Of a stretch of 64,000 nucleotides of DNA, positions 18,663 through 27,146 are shown one piece after another. The DNA is from Mucilaginibacter sp. Lineage in GTDB: Bacteria; Bacteroidota; Bacteroidia; Sphingobacteriales; Sphingobacteriaceae. Where the stretch lies: contig NZ_JANYGQ010000001.1 in NCBI RefSeq assembly GCF_025359345.1, positions 80,083-144,082 of the forward strand, in the 5' to 3' direction. The translations under genes were made by a program, and so were the position numbers. Position 1 is the stretch's first letter. The number at the start of each line of letters is the position of its first letter. The notes below the pieces were generated by a model. That model was not told the DNA's origin and ran no database searches. It saw only the letters and a program-made list of their open reading frames with translations.

Positions 18663-20048
18663 ATGAGCGCAATACCTGTAATTGCCGTTTTCGACGTTGG
18701 CAAAACCAACAAAAAGCTGTTTTTATTCGACGAGAATTATAAGATAGTTTTTGAAAAATCGGCGCGGTTTATTGAGACGGTTGATGAAGATGGATTTCCC
18801 TGCGAAAACGTGGAGAGCCTGCGGCTTTCGGTGTTTGATTCTTTGAGCGAAGTGTTCAGGTTAAAGGAGTTCCAGGTAAAAGCTGTCAATTTCTCGACGT
18901 ACGGGGCAAGCTTTGTTTATGTCGACGAAACAGGTAAAACCGTTTGCCCGTTGTACAATTATCTGAAACCCTATCCCGAAGAATTAAGCAAGGAGTTTTA
19001 CAGCAAATATGGGGGCGAGGAGCGGTTTAGTTTAGCTACCGCTTCGCCGGTTTTAGGCTCATTAAACTCAGGATTACAGGTGTATCGTGTAAAAAGGGAA
19101 AATCCTGAAATTTTCAACAAGATTAAATATGCCTTGCACCTGCCACAATATATGAGCTTTTTGCTCACCGGCGAACCATATTCAGATCTTACAAGCATTG
19201 GCTGCCATACCGGGATGTGGGATTTTGAAAATAACCGTTATCATGAATGGATTCAGCGCGAAGGTATCACAATGAAATTGCCGCCTGTTGTTCCCGCAAA
19301 TAAAGTGCTGGCTGCATTGTTCCCGGGTAATAAATACAAGGTAGGGGTGGGCCTGCATGACAGTTCGGCGGCCCTTATTCCGTACCTGATGAATTTTCAC
19401 GAGCCTTTTGTGCTTATATCCACAGGTACCTGGTGCATTAGTTTAAATCCGTTTAACCACCAGCCATTAACGGTGGAAGAGCTTAAGGAAGACTGTTTAA
19501 GCTATTTACAATACCAGGGCAAGCCCGTAAAGGCCTCGAGGTTGTTTGCCGGGATGGAACACGAGCAACAAGTAAAACGGATTGCAGACCACTTTAATAA
19601 AAATATTATCAGTTTCAGGACCGTGTCTTTCGAGCCGGAATTAATTGCCAGGCTTAAAAATAAAACGGACAATAAAGAGGATGGCGTTAACCTCAATAAA
19701 AAATCCCATTTTGCGGATCGGGAAATTTCCGAATTTAAAGATGAAATTGAAGCCTATCATCAATTAATGATAGATATAATGCAATTACAGATTGAATCGG
19801 TGCAGCTTGTGCTTAAGGGCACAAAGGTTACCCGGATATTTGTCGACGGCGGGTTCAGTAAAAATAGCGTTTATATGCACCTGCTTTCGCTTGCTTTTCC
19901 GCATATCGAAGTTTATGCTGCATCAATGGCGCAGGCTTCGGCTGTGGGCGCTGCCCTGGTTATTCATAAAGAATGGAACCGCAAGGCGATCCCGAACGAC
20001 ATTATTAATTTAACTTATTACTCTGCCAATCAAACGTTAGCTTTATGA
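18663..20048 (+). CDS. rhaB: FGGY-family kinase, probable L-rhamnulokinase
   Basis: This 461-residue protein has the ASKHA/FGGY fold: N-terminal phosphate-binding strand IAVFDVGKTNKKLFLFD, mid-protein GVGLHDSSAALIPYL and LISTGTWCISLNPF, and C-terminal TRIFVDGGFSKNSVYM. The family phosphorylates sugars. The position directly after rhamnose isomerase and aldolase points to L-rhamnulose as substrate; L-fuculose is the other possibility but no fuculose-phosphate enzymes are seen. Its last codons overlap the ATG of the next gene by 4 bp, so the kinase and the lactate genes are translationally coupled. Confidence 0.85.
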   Translation: MSAIPVIAVFDVGKTNKKLFLFDENYKIVFEKSARFIETVDEDGFPCENVESLRLSVFDSLSEVFRLKEFQVKAVNFSTYGASFVYVDETGKTVCPLYNYLKPYPEELSKEFYSKYGGEERFSLATASPVLGSLNSGLQVYRVKRENPEIFNKIKYALHLPQYMSFLLTGEPYSDLTSIGCHTGMWDFENNRYHEWIQREGITMKLPPVVPANKVLAALFPGNKYKVGVGLHDSSAALIPYLMNFHEPFVLISTGTWCISLNPFNHQPLTVEELKEDCLSYLQYQGKPVKASRLFAGMEHEQQVKRIADHFNKNIISFRTVSFEPELIARLKNKTDNKEDGVNLNKKSHFADREISEFKDEIEAYHQLMIDIMQLQIESVQLVLKGTKVTRIFVDGGFSKNSVYMHLLSLAFPHIEVYAASMAQASAVGAALVIHKEWNRKAIPNDIINLTYYSANQTLAL

Positions 20049-20773
20049 AAGTTGGCTTGTTTATCCCCTGCTACGTTGATCAATTTTACCCGGGCGCTGC
20101 AATTGCAACCCTCCAATTATTAGAAAAGCTGGGTGTAGATGTAACCTATCCACCCAATCAAACCTGTTGCGGCCAGCCAATGGCCAACTCCGGCTTTGAG
20201 CATTTAACAGGCGGTTGCAACGACCTTTTTATTAAGAACTTTGCCGGATTTGATTATGTGGTAGCGCCATCCGGCAGCTGTGTTTTGCATATAAAGGAGC
20301 ACTTACATGGCGATGCTGATCCGCAGGAAACAATTAATCATAAAGTGTACGAGCTGACTGAATTTTTAACCGATGTGTTGAAAGTAAAAAGTCTTCCGGC
20401 AAAGTTTCCGCATAAGGTAGGTATGCACCAAAGTTGTCACGGACAGCGCGGTCTGCACCTTTCGCAAATGACCGAGTTGGCAGCCCCCGAATATTCAAAG
20501 CCCGGTAGCCTGCTCAATATGGTGGAAGGTATTGAATTAATCCCATTAAACAGGAAAGATGAATGCTGCGGTTTTGGCGGTACGTTTTGTGTCGCCGAAG
20601 AAGCGGTGTCGGTTAAAATGGGTAAGGACAGGGTGGCCGATCATTTGGAGCATGGTGCAGAATATATTACCGGGGTCGACATGTCGTGCCTGATGCACAT
20701 GGAAGGAATTTTAAACAGGCAGGGTAGTAAAGTAAAAGTGCTGCACATAGCCGAAATATTAAACGCGGGATAA
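20045..20773 (+). CDS. lutA: Lactate utilisation protein A, (Fe-S)-binding CCG-domain protein, copy 1
   Basis: This 242-residue protein has two cysteine-rich CCG domains: QTCCGQPMANSG and SGSCVLHIK in the first half, HQSCHGQRGL and DECCGFGGTF in the second, and a final DMSCLMHMEG. With LutB and LutC it forms the iron-sulfur L-lactate dehydrogenase known from Bacillus, which oxidises L-lactate to pyruvate. ATG 20045 overlaps the kinase stop; LutB follows after one base. Coupling to rhamnose genes fits the L-lactate formed from lactaldehyde. Confidence 0.88.
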   Translation: MKVGLFIPCYVDQFYPGAAIATLQLLEKLGVDVTYPPNQTCCGQPMANSGFEHLTGGCNDLFIKNFAGFDYVVAPSGSCVLHIKEHLHGDADPQETINHKVYELTEFLTDVLKVKSLPAKFPHKVGMHQSCHGQRGLHLSQMTELAAPEYSKPGSLLNMVEGIELIPLNRKDECCGFGGTFCVAEEAVSVKMGKDRVADHLEHGAEYITGVDMSCLMHMEGILNRQGSKVKVLHIAEILNAG

Positions 20774-20774
20774 G

Positions 20775-22151
20775 ATGGAGAGCGGATTAAAAGATCATGC
20801 TGAATTAGCAGCCATTTTTAACAAAGATGAAAACCGGGTCGACTGGCACGATGAAACGCTTTGGTGGGTACGGCAAAAGCGCGATAAAATGGCTCACGGC
20901 CTGCCCGGATGGGAGGCTTTGCGCGAGGCAGCATCGCAGATAAAAGACAACGTACTATCAAACCTTAACGAATACCTGCAGCAGTTTGAGGTAAATGCAC
21001 AAGCCAACGGAATTATAGTTCACTGGGCCGCCGATGCAAAAGAACATAACGAAATAGTCTTAGAGCTCCTGCTGAAAAACGGAATCAGGAAAATGGTGAA
21101 AAGCAAATCGATGCTTACTGAAGAGTGCCATTTGAACGAATACCTGGAGCAACAGGGTATTGATGTAATAGACTCCGACCTCGGCGAACGCATTGTGCAA
21201 TTGGCCAAAGAACCGCCAAGTCATATTGTGTTGCCCTGCATCCATAAAAAGAAAGAAGAAATAGGCGACCTTTTTCATATCCATTTGGGCACACCAGCCG
21301 GTAATGCTGATCCGCAGCTTTTAACCGAAGCAGCCCGGCAGCACCTGCGCGAGGTGTTTTTAACGCGAAAAGCGGCCCTGACAGGTGTGAACTTTGCTGT
21401 TGCGGAAACCGGCGAATTTGTAGTATGCACCAACGAAGGTAATGCCGACATGGGCGCTCACCTGGCAGATATACATATTGCCAGCATGGGCATCGAAAAG
21501 ATTATACCTCAAAGAAAACACCTTGGCGTTTTTTTACGCCTGCTGGCCCGCAGCGCAACAGGGCAGCCTATTACTACTTATTCAAGCCATTTTGTTAAGC
21601 CACGTGATGGACAGCAAATGCACATCATTATTGTAGACAATGGCCGGAGCATCCAGCTTGGTCGGGAGGACTTCAGGAACTCGCTGAAATGTATCCGCTG
21701 CGGGGCCTGTATGAACACCTGCCCGGTTTACCGCCGAAGCGGCGGACATAGTTATCATACAGCCATAGCCGGCCCTATCGGGGCTATTTTAGCGCCTAAC
21801 CTGGATATGGAGAAATACGCCGACCTGCCATTTGCTTCAACCCTTTGTGGATCCTGCTCTAATGTTTGCCCGGTTAAAATCGACATTCATCAGCAATTGT
21901 ATAAATGGAGGCAGGTTATCGTGCAAAAAGGCTATACCACAACGGCCAAAAAGGCATCGATGAAATTGATGGCTTTCACGCTGTCGTCGCCAGCAGCCTA
22001 CCATACGGGAGGCAAGGTTGGACGCTGGGTTTTAAAACACGCCCCCTTTGCGGTTAACAACAAGTTTAACCCCTGGTTTAAGCAACGCGACATGCCGGAG
22101 CCACCGGAACAGTCATTTGGCGAATGGTATAATGAAAATCGTAAGAAATGA
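20775..22151 (+). CDS. lutB: Lactate utilisation protein B, LUD plus ferredoxin domains, copy 1
   Basis: This 458-residue protein has a LUD-type N-terminal domain (residues about 60-290) followed by two 4Fe-4S sites starting at C306 (CIRCGACMNTCPVYRRSGGH) and C358 (CGSCSNVCPVKIDIH), then a C-terminal extension. It is the electron-transfer core of the LutABC complex in the cytoplasm. Its stop overlaps the lutC start by 4 bp. The second copy at 24796 has the same architecture and appears about 80 percent identical by eye. Confidence 0.9.
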   Translation: MESGLKDHAELAAIFNKDENRVDWHDETLWWVRQKRDKMAHGLPGWEALREAASQIKDNVLSNLNEYLQQFEVNAQANGIIVHWAADAKEHNEIVLELLLKNGIRKMVKSKSMLTEECHLNEYLEQQGIDVIDSDLGERIVQLAKEPPSHIVLPCIHKKKEEIGDLFHIHLGTPAGNADPQLLTEAARQHLREVFLTRKAALTGVNFAVAETGEFVVCTNEGNADMGAHLADIHIASMGIEKIIPQRKHLGVFLRLLARSATGQPITTYSSHFVKPRDGQQMHIIIVDNGRSIQLGREDFRNSLKCIRCGACMNTCPVYRRSGGHSYHTAIAGPIGAILAPNLDMEKYADLPFASTLCGSCSNVCPVKIDIHQQLYKWRQVIVQKGYTTTAKKASMKLMAFTLSSPAAYHTGGKVGRWVLKHAPFAVNNKFNPWFKQRDMPEPPEQSFGEWYNENRKK

Positions 22152-22831
22152 GCAGCAGGGACAAAATACTTTCGGCGGTTGCAGCTAGTCAACCGCGCTT
22201 ATCGCTCTTGCCCGATCTTGATATTTTAAAAGGCGGCGAAATAAATGTGGTCGAAAAATTTACAGAGGTACTTACGGCAATAGGTGGAAAGGTGATAAAC
22301 ATAGCCAGGCTCGACGAAGTAACTGCATATATTGAAATGAACACCGCTGCCGGCCAAAGGGTAGTAAACTTGCTGTCCGATTCACTTGGCATGCGAGCAC
22401 CACAGGCAGATATTAAAGATTTACCGCACACACTGGACAATATTGAACTGGCAGTTTTGCAGGCTGATATGGGCATTGCCGAAAATGGGGCAATTTGGCT
22501 TAACGAAAATCGACTAGGTCAAAGGGTAACCCCATTTATTTGCCAGCACCTGGTTGTAATCATGGACAAAAGTAACATCGTACCAACCATGCACCATGCC
22601 TATGAAAAAATAGGAGATGAAAAATACGGATTTGCAACATTTATTGCCGGCCCGTCTAAAACTGCAGACATTGAGCAGTCGCTGGTGCTGGGGGCGCATG
22701 GATCACGATCCATGACGGTTTTTCTGAGGATATTTAAGCAGGCCGAACTTGTTAAATTATTTCAGAATTATTTGGCTAAAACAAAAGTCGCCATTATACT
22801 TACCTTAGTTTATATGTCCGTTTTCTGCTAA
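22148..22831 (+). CDS. lutC: Lactate utilisation protein C (LUD domain), copy 1, with odd C-terminal tail
   Basis: This 227-residue protein has one LUD domain, ending in the usual GPSKTADIEQSLVLGAHG stretch and SMTVFL. The paralogue at 26184 stops right there (195 residues), but this copy runs on for about 32 residues (from RIFKQAELVK) and overlaps the 3' end of the convergent araC gene by 27 bp. A five-T run at 22719-22723 precedes the extension; with one T fewer a TGA would close the frame at once. The tail is therefore probably a slipped or lost stop rather than a functional domain. Confidence 0.82.
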   Translation: MSSRDKILSAVAASQPRLSLLPDLDILKGGEINVVEKFTEVLTAIGGKVINIARLDEVTAYIEMNTAAGQRVVNLLSDSLGMRAPQADIKDLPHTLDNIELAVLQADMGIAENGAIWLNENRLGQRVTPFICQHLVVIMDKSNIVPTMHHAYEKIGDEKYGFATFIAGPSKTADIEQSLVLGAHGSRSMTVFLRIFKQAELVKLFQNYLAKTKVAIILTLVYMSVFC

Positions 22832-23686
22832 AACCTCCTTTTGATAATTTAAAGGGCTTTTTCCGTTAATTAGCTTGAAAAATTTATGAAAGCTCGCGAA
22901 ATTGTTAAAGCCGCTTTCATAACAAATTTGTTTAACGTTAATTTTATTTTCAATAAGCAGTTTACAGGCGTTGCCTATCCTGATCTCATTTATAAACTGA
23001 GTATAGGTTTTTCGTGTTTTTGCTTTAAAGAACCGGCAAAATGAACTTGGGCTGATATTTGCCACTTCCGCAATCTCTTCAAGTGTTATTACATTTTTAA
23101 AGTGAGCTAATGAATAGTCGTAAATGGCGCTGATCCGGTCTTTATCCAAATCGTCAACATTATGATGAAATGCGATAGATGATAACTGGTCATCTTTGCA
23201 TCGGCTTGCTGCCATCAAAGCTTCCATTAAGAAGATGATTTTGCCGGGCCCTTCAGTATTCAAATGGGTGTTGAACAAATCAGCTATTTGTTGTTTCGCC
23301 TTCCCTTTAATCTGAATTCCTCTTTTTGCACATTCGAGGGTTGTTTTTATTACCCTGTTTTCGGGTAAATTTAGAAAACTATCCCCCCAAAAAAGTTCGT
23401 TGAAGTGCACGACTTTTACATCTGCGCAGGTTTTAACGCCATTATTAAAATAGGCATCATCAAATCTCCAGTAATGTGGTAAATACGAGCCAACCAGCAC
23501 CACGTCGCCCGATTGAAAACGCTTTATACTATCCCCAATGAATTGAGTCCCATTACCCTTTTTAAAATAAATTAACTCGACCTCCGGGTGGTAGTGCCAG
23601 TGATTATTAATGCAAGGAACTGTATCGCGCCTCACGCTAAACGAATGGACAATATCATTAGTGACTCTAAGCAGTTGGGGCTTCAT
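22805..23686 (-). CDS. AraC-family transcriptional regulator, copy 1
   Basis: This 293-residue protein has an N-terminal cupin sensor domain (HWHYHPEVELIYFKKGNGTQ) and a C-terminal double helix-turn-helix (ITLEEIAEVANISPSSFCRF ... ICYESGFNNFASFHKFFK). The family responds to a small ligand, usually a sugar. It starts MKPQLL, as does its paralogue at 55851, and the two are clearly related over their full length. It lies between the two LutABC sets, convergent with the first and divergent from the second, so it likely controls rhamnose and/or fucose use. A motif shared with the other araC promoter starts 79 bp upstream. Confidence 0.88.
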   Translation of the reverse strand: MKPQLLRVTNDIVHSFSVRRDTVPCINNHWHYHPEVELIYFKKGNGTQFIGDSIKRFQSGDVVLVGSYLPHYWRFDDAYFNNGVKTCADVKVVHFNELFWGDSFLNLPENRVIKTTLECAKRGIQIKGKAKQQIADLFNTHLNTEGPGKIIFLMEALMAASRCKDDQLSSIAFHHNVDDLDKDRISAIYDYSLAHFKNVITLEEIAEVANISPSSFCRFFKAKTRKTYTQFINEIRIGNACKLLIENKINVKQICYESGFNNFASFHKFFKLINGKSPLNYQKEVLAENGHIN

Positions 23687-24031
23687 GGCAAATTAATCGG
23701 TAAAACGAATATAATTGCATTCAGCATAATTTACAACAGAATCGACTCTGAAAAGCCAATAATGCCAATTACGCTTAATGATTTGATAATTAAAGAAATT
23801 ACTGTAGATGATCACTAGCAGAAAAACCTTCAAGAGTTTAATGGGGCGCTCTACGATGGCGCGTTATGATAAGCGTAAAGGCGCGGTTTAAACGGCCAAT
23901 TGACCTACCCAAAACAGATAAAATTAGTTAATACTGTGCTTATTAAACACAATTACCTTTTAAGAATAATGGCTTTTTTAGTGATCCAATTAAAAAACGA
24001 TAGCGCTGAATGATTATTAAAGGAAAATGAT
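23687..24031. promoter_or_regulatory. Divergent region between araC1 and the second lut operon
   Basis: This 345-bp AT-rich spacer contains CCAATTACGCTTAATGA at 23765-23781, starting 79 bp from the araC1 start codon, the same distance as the related 17-mer from araC2. A second related core, CGATAGCGCTGAATGA, lies at 23998-24013, just ahead of the lutA2 start. The 11-mer AACGATAGCGC at 23996-24006 recurs at 33112-33122 in front of the SDR gene. I see no terminator or RNA gene. Confidence 0.5.
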
Positions 24032-24775
24032 ATGAAAGTTGGTTTGTTTGTGCCTTGTTATGTTGATCAGTTTTATCCGGGTGCAGCTATTGCAACCTTA
24101 GAGTTGCTGGAGAAATTAGGTGTGGACGTACAATATCCATCAAGGCAAACCTGCTGCGGTCAGCCCATGGCCAATTCCGGCTTTGAACACCTCACCGGCG
24201 GTTGCAATGAGTTGTTTATAGAGAATTTTTCTGCTTTTGATTACATAGTTTGTCCTTCCGGGAGTTGTGTTCTGCATATAAAACATCATTTGCAATCCGA
24301 TAAAAATGAAGCAAAAGCTGCCGCAATTAGAAACAAGGTTTATGAATTAGTGGAGTTTTTGACAGATGTGCTAAAAATAACAAACCTGAAAGGGAGCTTT
24401 CCGCATAAAGTTGGTATACACCAAAGTTGCCATGGACAGCGGGGGCTGCAACTTTCACAAATGACAGAATTAGTTGCCCCTTCATTTTCGAAGCCCCGCT
24501 ATTTGCTCGATATGATTGCCGGCCTTGAAATAATGCCGCTTGACAGGGCTGATGAATGCTGTGGCTTCGGCGGGACTTTTTGTGTAGCCGAGGAAGCTGT
24601 TTCAGTAAAAATGGGTAAGGATAGGGTTGCAGACCATATTAGGAATGGGGTTGAGTACATCACCGCAGCCGATCTTTCCTGTTTAATGCATATGGAGGGG
24701 ATTTTGCGCAGACAAGGCAGTCCGCTTAAAGTGATTCATATTGCCGAGATTTTGAATGGAGAATGCACCGTTTAA
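24032..24775 (+). CDS. lutA: Lactate utilisation protein A, copy 2
   Basis: This 247-residue protein has two CCG domains with the same cysteine pattern as copy 1 (TCCGQPMANSG, SGSCVLH, HQSCHGQRG, DECCGFGGTF, LSCLMHMEG). An AAAGGAAAATGAT stretch before the ATG may serve as a ribosome site. It is closely similar to copy 1, with most differences in the middle loop. It begins the second lut operon, directly upstream of the fucose genes, where the non-phosphorylative pathway would release L-lactate. Confidence 0.88.
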   Translation: MKVGLFVPCYVDQFYPGAAIATLELLEKLGVDVQYPSRQTCCGQPMANSGFEHLTGGCNELFIENFSAFDYIVCPSGSCVLHIKHHLQSDKNEAKAAAIRNKVYELVEFLTDVLKITNLKGSFPHKVGIHQSCHGQRGLQLSQMTELVAPSFSKPRYLLDMIAGLEIMPLDRADECCGFGGTFCVAEEAVSVKMGKDRVADHIRNGVEYITAADLSCLMHMEGILRRQGSPLKVIHIAEILNGECTV

Positions 24776-24795
24776 GCAATTGTTAGAAAAAATTA

Positions 24796-26187
24796 ATGAA
24801 AACTACTGATAAGGATCACGCGGCTTTAGCTAATGAATTTAACAAAGATGCTCCTAGGGTCGACTGGCATGATGAAACATTGTGGTGGGTAAGGCAAAAA
24901 AGAGATAATGCTGTTAAAAAAATACCCGGATGGGAGGAATTAAGAGAGGCTGGGTCGCAAATAAAAAATAATGTGCTGGCCAATCTTTCCGGTTATTTGA
25001 AGCAATTTGAGGCTAATGCCCAGGCAAATGGGGTTCACGTTCACTGGGCAATTGATGCCAAGGAGCACAATGAAATAGTCCTTGAATTATTGCAGTCAAA
25101 TGGCGTAAAAAAGATCGTGAAAAGTAAATCGATGCTCACGGAAGAGTGTAATTTAAACGAGTATCTTAATCTTAACGGGGTTGACGTGATTGACACAGAC
25201 CTGGGCGAGTTTATCGTTCAACTGGCCAATGAACATCCCAGCCATATTGTATTGCCCTGTATCCACAAAAAAAAGGAAGAAATTGGTGAATTGTTTCATC
25301 AGCACCTGGGTACACCGGCAGGTAATGCTGATCCTGTTTTTTTAACCGAAACCGCGAGGCGACACTTGCGGGAAACCTTTTTAACAAGAAAAGCTGCTCT
25401 TACAGGTGTCAATTTTGCAGTAGCGGAGACCGGCGAATTTGTGGTTTGCACAAATGAAGGGAATGCTGATATGGGTGCACATCTGGCCGATATACATATT
25501 GCAAGTATGGGTATTGAAAAAATTATACCCAAAAGAAAGCACCTGGGGGTATTTTTAAGGGTACTCGCCCGGAGTGCTACCGGCCAGCCGGTTACAACTT
25601 ATTCTAGTCATTTTAAAACACCGCGCCCTGGCGCCAGTACACATATTGTTATTGTTGATAATGGACGCAGTAAACAACTTGGCCGGGAGGATTTTCGCAA
25701 TTCATTAAAATGCATACGTTGTGGTGCATGTATGAATACATGCCCGGTTTACAGGCGCAGCGGCGGGCATAGTTATAATAATGCCATAGCCGGACCTATC
25801 GGGTCAATACTTGCGCCCAACCTTGATATGAAGAAACACGCAGATCTTCCATTTGCTTCAACGTTATGTGGCTCCTGTACAAATGTATGCCCGGTTAAAA
25901 TTGATATACACGACCAATTATACAAATGGCGCCAGGTAATTGTGAAAAGCGGGCATGCCCCCGTAGCCAAAAAAGCAGCAATGGGTGCGATGACAAGAGT
26001 GCTTTCTTCGCCTGTATCATATAAAGTTGCCGGCAAGCTCGGCAGGCTAATGATGAAGCGGGCTCCCTTTGCTGTTAACAATCAATTTAACCCGTGGTAC
26101 AAACAGCGTGAGCTGCCCGTAGTCCCGGAAAACTCATTCGGAGAATGGTATAAAAAGAACAGAAATAATAAACCTAAAGATATATGA
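24796..26187 (+). CDS. lutB: Lactate utilisation protein B, copy 2
   Basis: This 463-residue protein has the LUD plus twin 4Fe-4S architecture: CIRCGACMNTCPVYRRSGGH and CGSCTNVCPVKIDIH. It starts 20 bp after lutA2, and its stop overlaps lutC2. The sequence is highly similar to copy 1 but its codons are richer in A/T, suggesting an old duplication or separate acquisition rather than a very recent tandem copy. Confidence 0.9.
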   Translation: MKTTDKDHAALANEFNKDAPRVDWHDETLWWVRQKRDNAVKKIPGWEELREAGSQIKNNVLANLSGYLKQFEANAQANGVHVHWAIDAKEHNEIVLELLQSNGVKKIVKSKSMLTEECNLNEYLNLNGVDVIDTDLGEFIVQLANEHPSHIVLPCIHKKKEEIGELFHQHLGTPAGNADPVFLTETARRHLRETFLTRKAALTGVNFAVAETGEFVVCTNEGNADMGAHLADIHIASMGIEKIIPKRKHLGVFLRVLARSATGQPVTTYSSHFKTPRPGASTHIVIVDNGRSKQLGREDFRNSLKCIRCGACMNTCPVYRRSGGHSYNNAIAGPIGSILAPNLDMKKHADLPFASTLCGSCTNVCPVKIDIHDQLYKWRQVIVKSGHAPVAKKAAMGAMTRVLSSPVSYKVAGKLGRLMMKRAPFAVNNQFNPWYKQRELPVVPENSFGEWYKKNRNNKPKDI

Positions 26188-26771
26188 GCAGCAGGAATAA
26201 AATATTAACCGCAGTTGCTGAAAATCAACCACGAACCGCTCCATTTCCGGAGTTTGAATTTTTAGATGCAGAATGCATTTATTTATCGGAAACATTTATT
26301 AATGTTTTAACTGGTATCGGCGGTACTGTTATCCCGGTTGAAACCATGATAGAAATACAAAATTATATCCTTCAAAACTTTAATCAGGGGCCACGCACCG
26401 TAACTAACATTCCTGCCCTTAACAATGTGGCCGAATTGATGCACCAATCTTCAACTTCGCCACATGCCCTTAGCGATGTCGATTACGCAGTAATTGATAC
26501 CCGGTTAGCGGTAGCCGAAAACGGTGCTGTTTGGGTTACTGAGAAGGGATTAAGCGATCGGGCCTTGCCATTTATCTGCCAGCATTTGGCTGTTGTGCTC
26601 AACGCCGGTGATATAGTTTCTAATATGCATGCCGCCTATGAGGTGATAAACGCTGATGATTATGGCTACGGGACATTTATTGCGGGCCCTTCTAAAACGG
26701 CTGATATTGAACAGTCACTTGTTTTAGGGGCTCATGGCCCAAAAAGCATGACAGTTTTTTTAATGATGTAA
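26184..26771 (+). CDS. lutC: Lactate utilisation protein C, copy 2
   Basis: This 195-residue LUD-domain protein starts MSSRNKILTAVAENQPR and ends GPKSMTVFLMM, the normal family end. It overlaps lutB2 by 4 bp. It shares the AGPSKTADIEQSLVLGAHG core with copy 1 but is more divergent in residues 20-90. It is followed by a strong terminator at 26863-26888, so lutABC2 is a separate operon from fucP. Confidence 0.88.
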   Translation: MSSRNKILTAVAENQPRTAPFPEFEFLDAECIYLSETFINVLTGIGGTVIPVETMIEIQNYILQNFNQGPRTVTNIPALNNVAELMHQSSTSPHALSDVDYAVIDTRLAVAENGAVWVTEKGLSDRALPFICQHLAVVLNAGDIVSNMHAAYEVINADDYGYGTFIAGPSKTADIEQSLVLGAHGPKSMTVFLMM

Positions 26772-26862
26772 TGAGGCGAATAATGAGGATTTATATCATT
26801 AAATTATTAAGACAAAATTAATCATAGTGAGATCATGATTAAGTTGATTAGTTGATTGACTG

Positions 26863-26888
26863 AAGCACCCTTAACCGGGTGCTTTTTT
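26863..26888 (+). terminator. Rho-independent terminator of the second lut operon
   Basis: A perfect 8-bp stem (AAGCACCC / GGGTGCTT) with a 6-base loop is followed by a T-run ending at 26888. It lies 92 bp after lutC2. Confidence 0.9.
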
Positions 26889-27146
26889 GGCTGCGATTCG
26901 CGTGATATCGGTTCAAACAATAAATTAACACGCAGTTTTAGCAATTCCGTGGTGATTTAATTGTGGGGTTATGCCAATTTTACTGAATAGTTAGATAATA
27001 AAACAAAACTAAGAGCGCTAAAAATAAACTTTTTTTGTCCTACCCAATATTTGAACAGCTCATTATTTACCAAATAACACTTTTTTAATTTACCAGGCAT
27101 TAGATGAAAATTTAAATGTCGGGGCGACCAACATAAACCCAGATAT
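26889..27146 (+). promoter_or_regulatory. Promoter region of the fucose catabolic operon
   Basis: This AT-rich leader precedes fucP. CTAAGAGCGCTAAAAATAA at 27009-27027 resembles the motif CCAATNNCGCTTAATRA found near the araC genes (GCGCT core and flanking A/T positions). Assignment as an operator is tentative. Confidence 0.35.

Noticed and set aside
23588..23818. 76-residue frame antisense to araC1 and across its promoter
   Set aside because: It overlaps the araC start region and the conserved motif, and has no coding signature.
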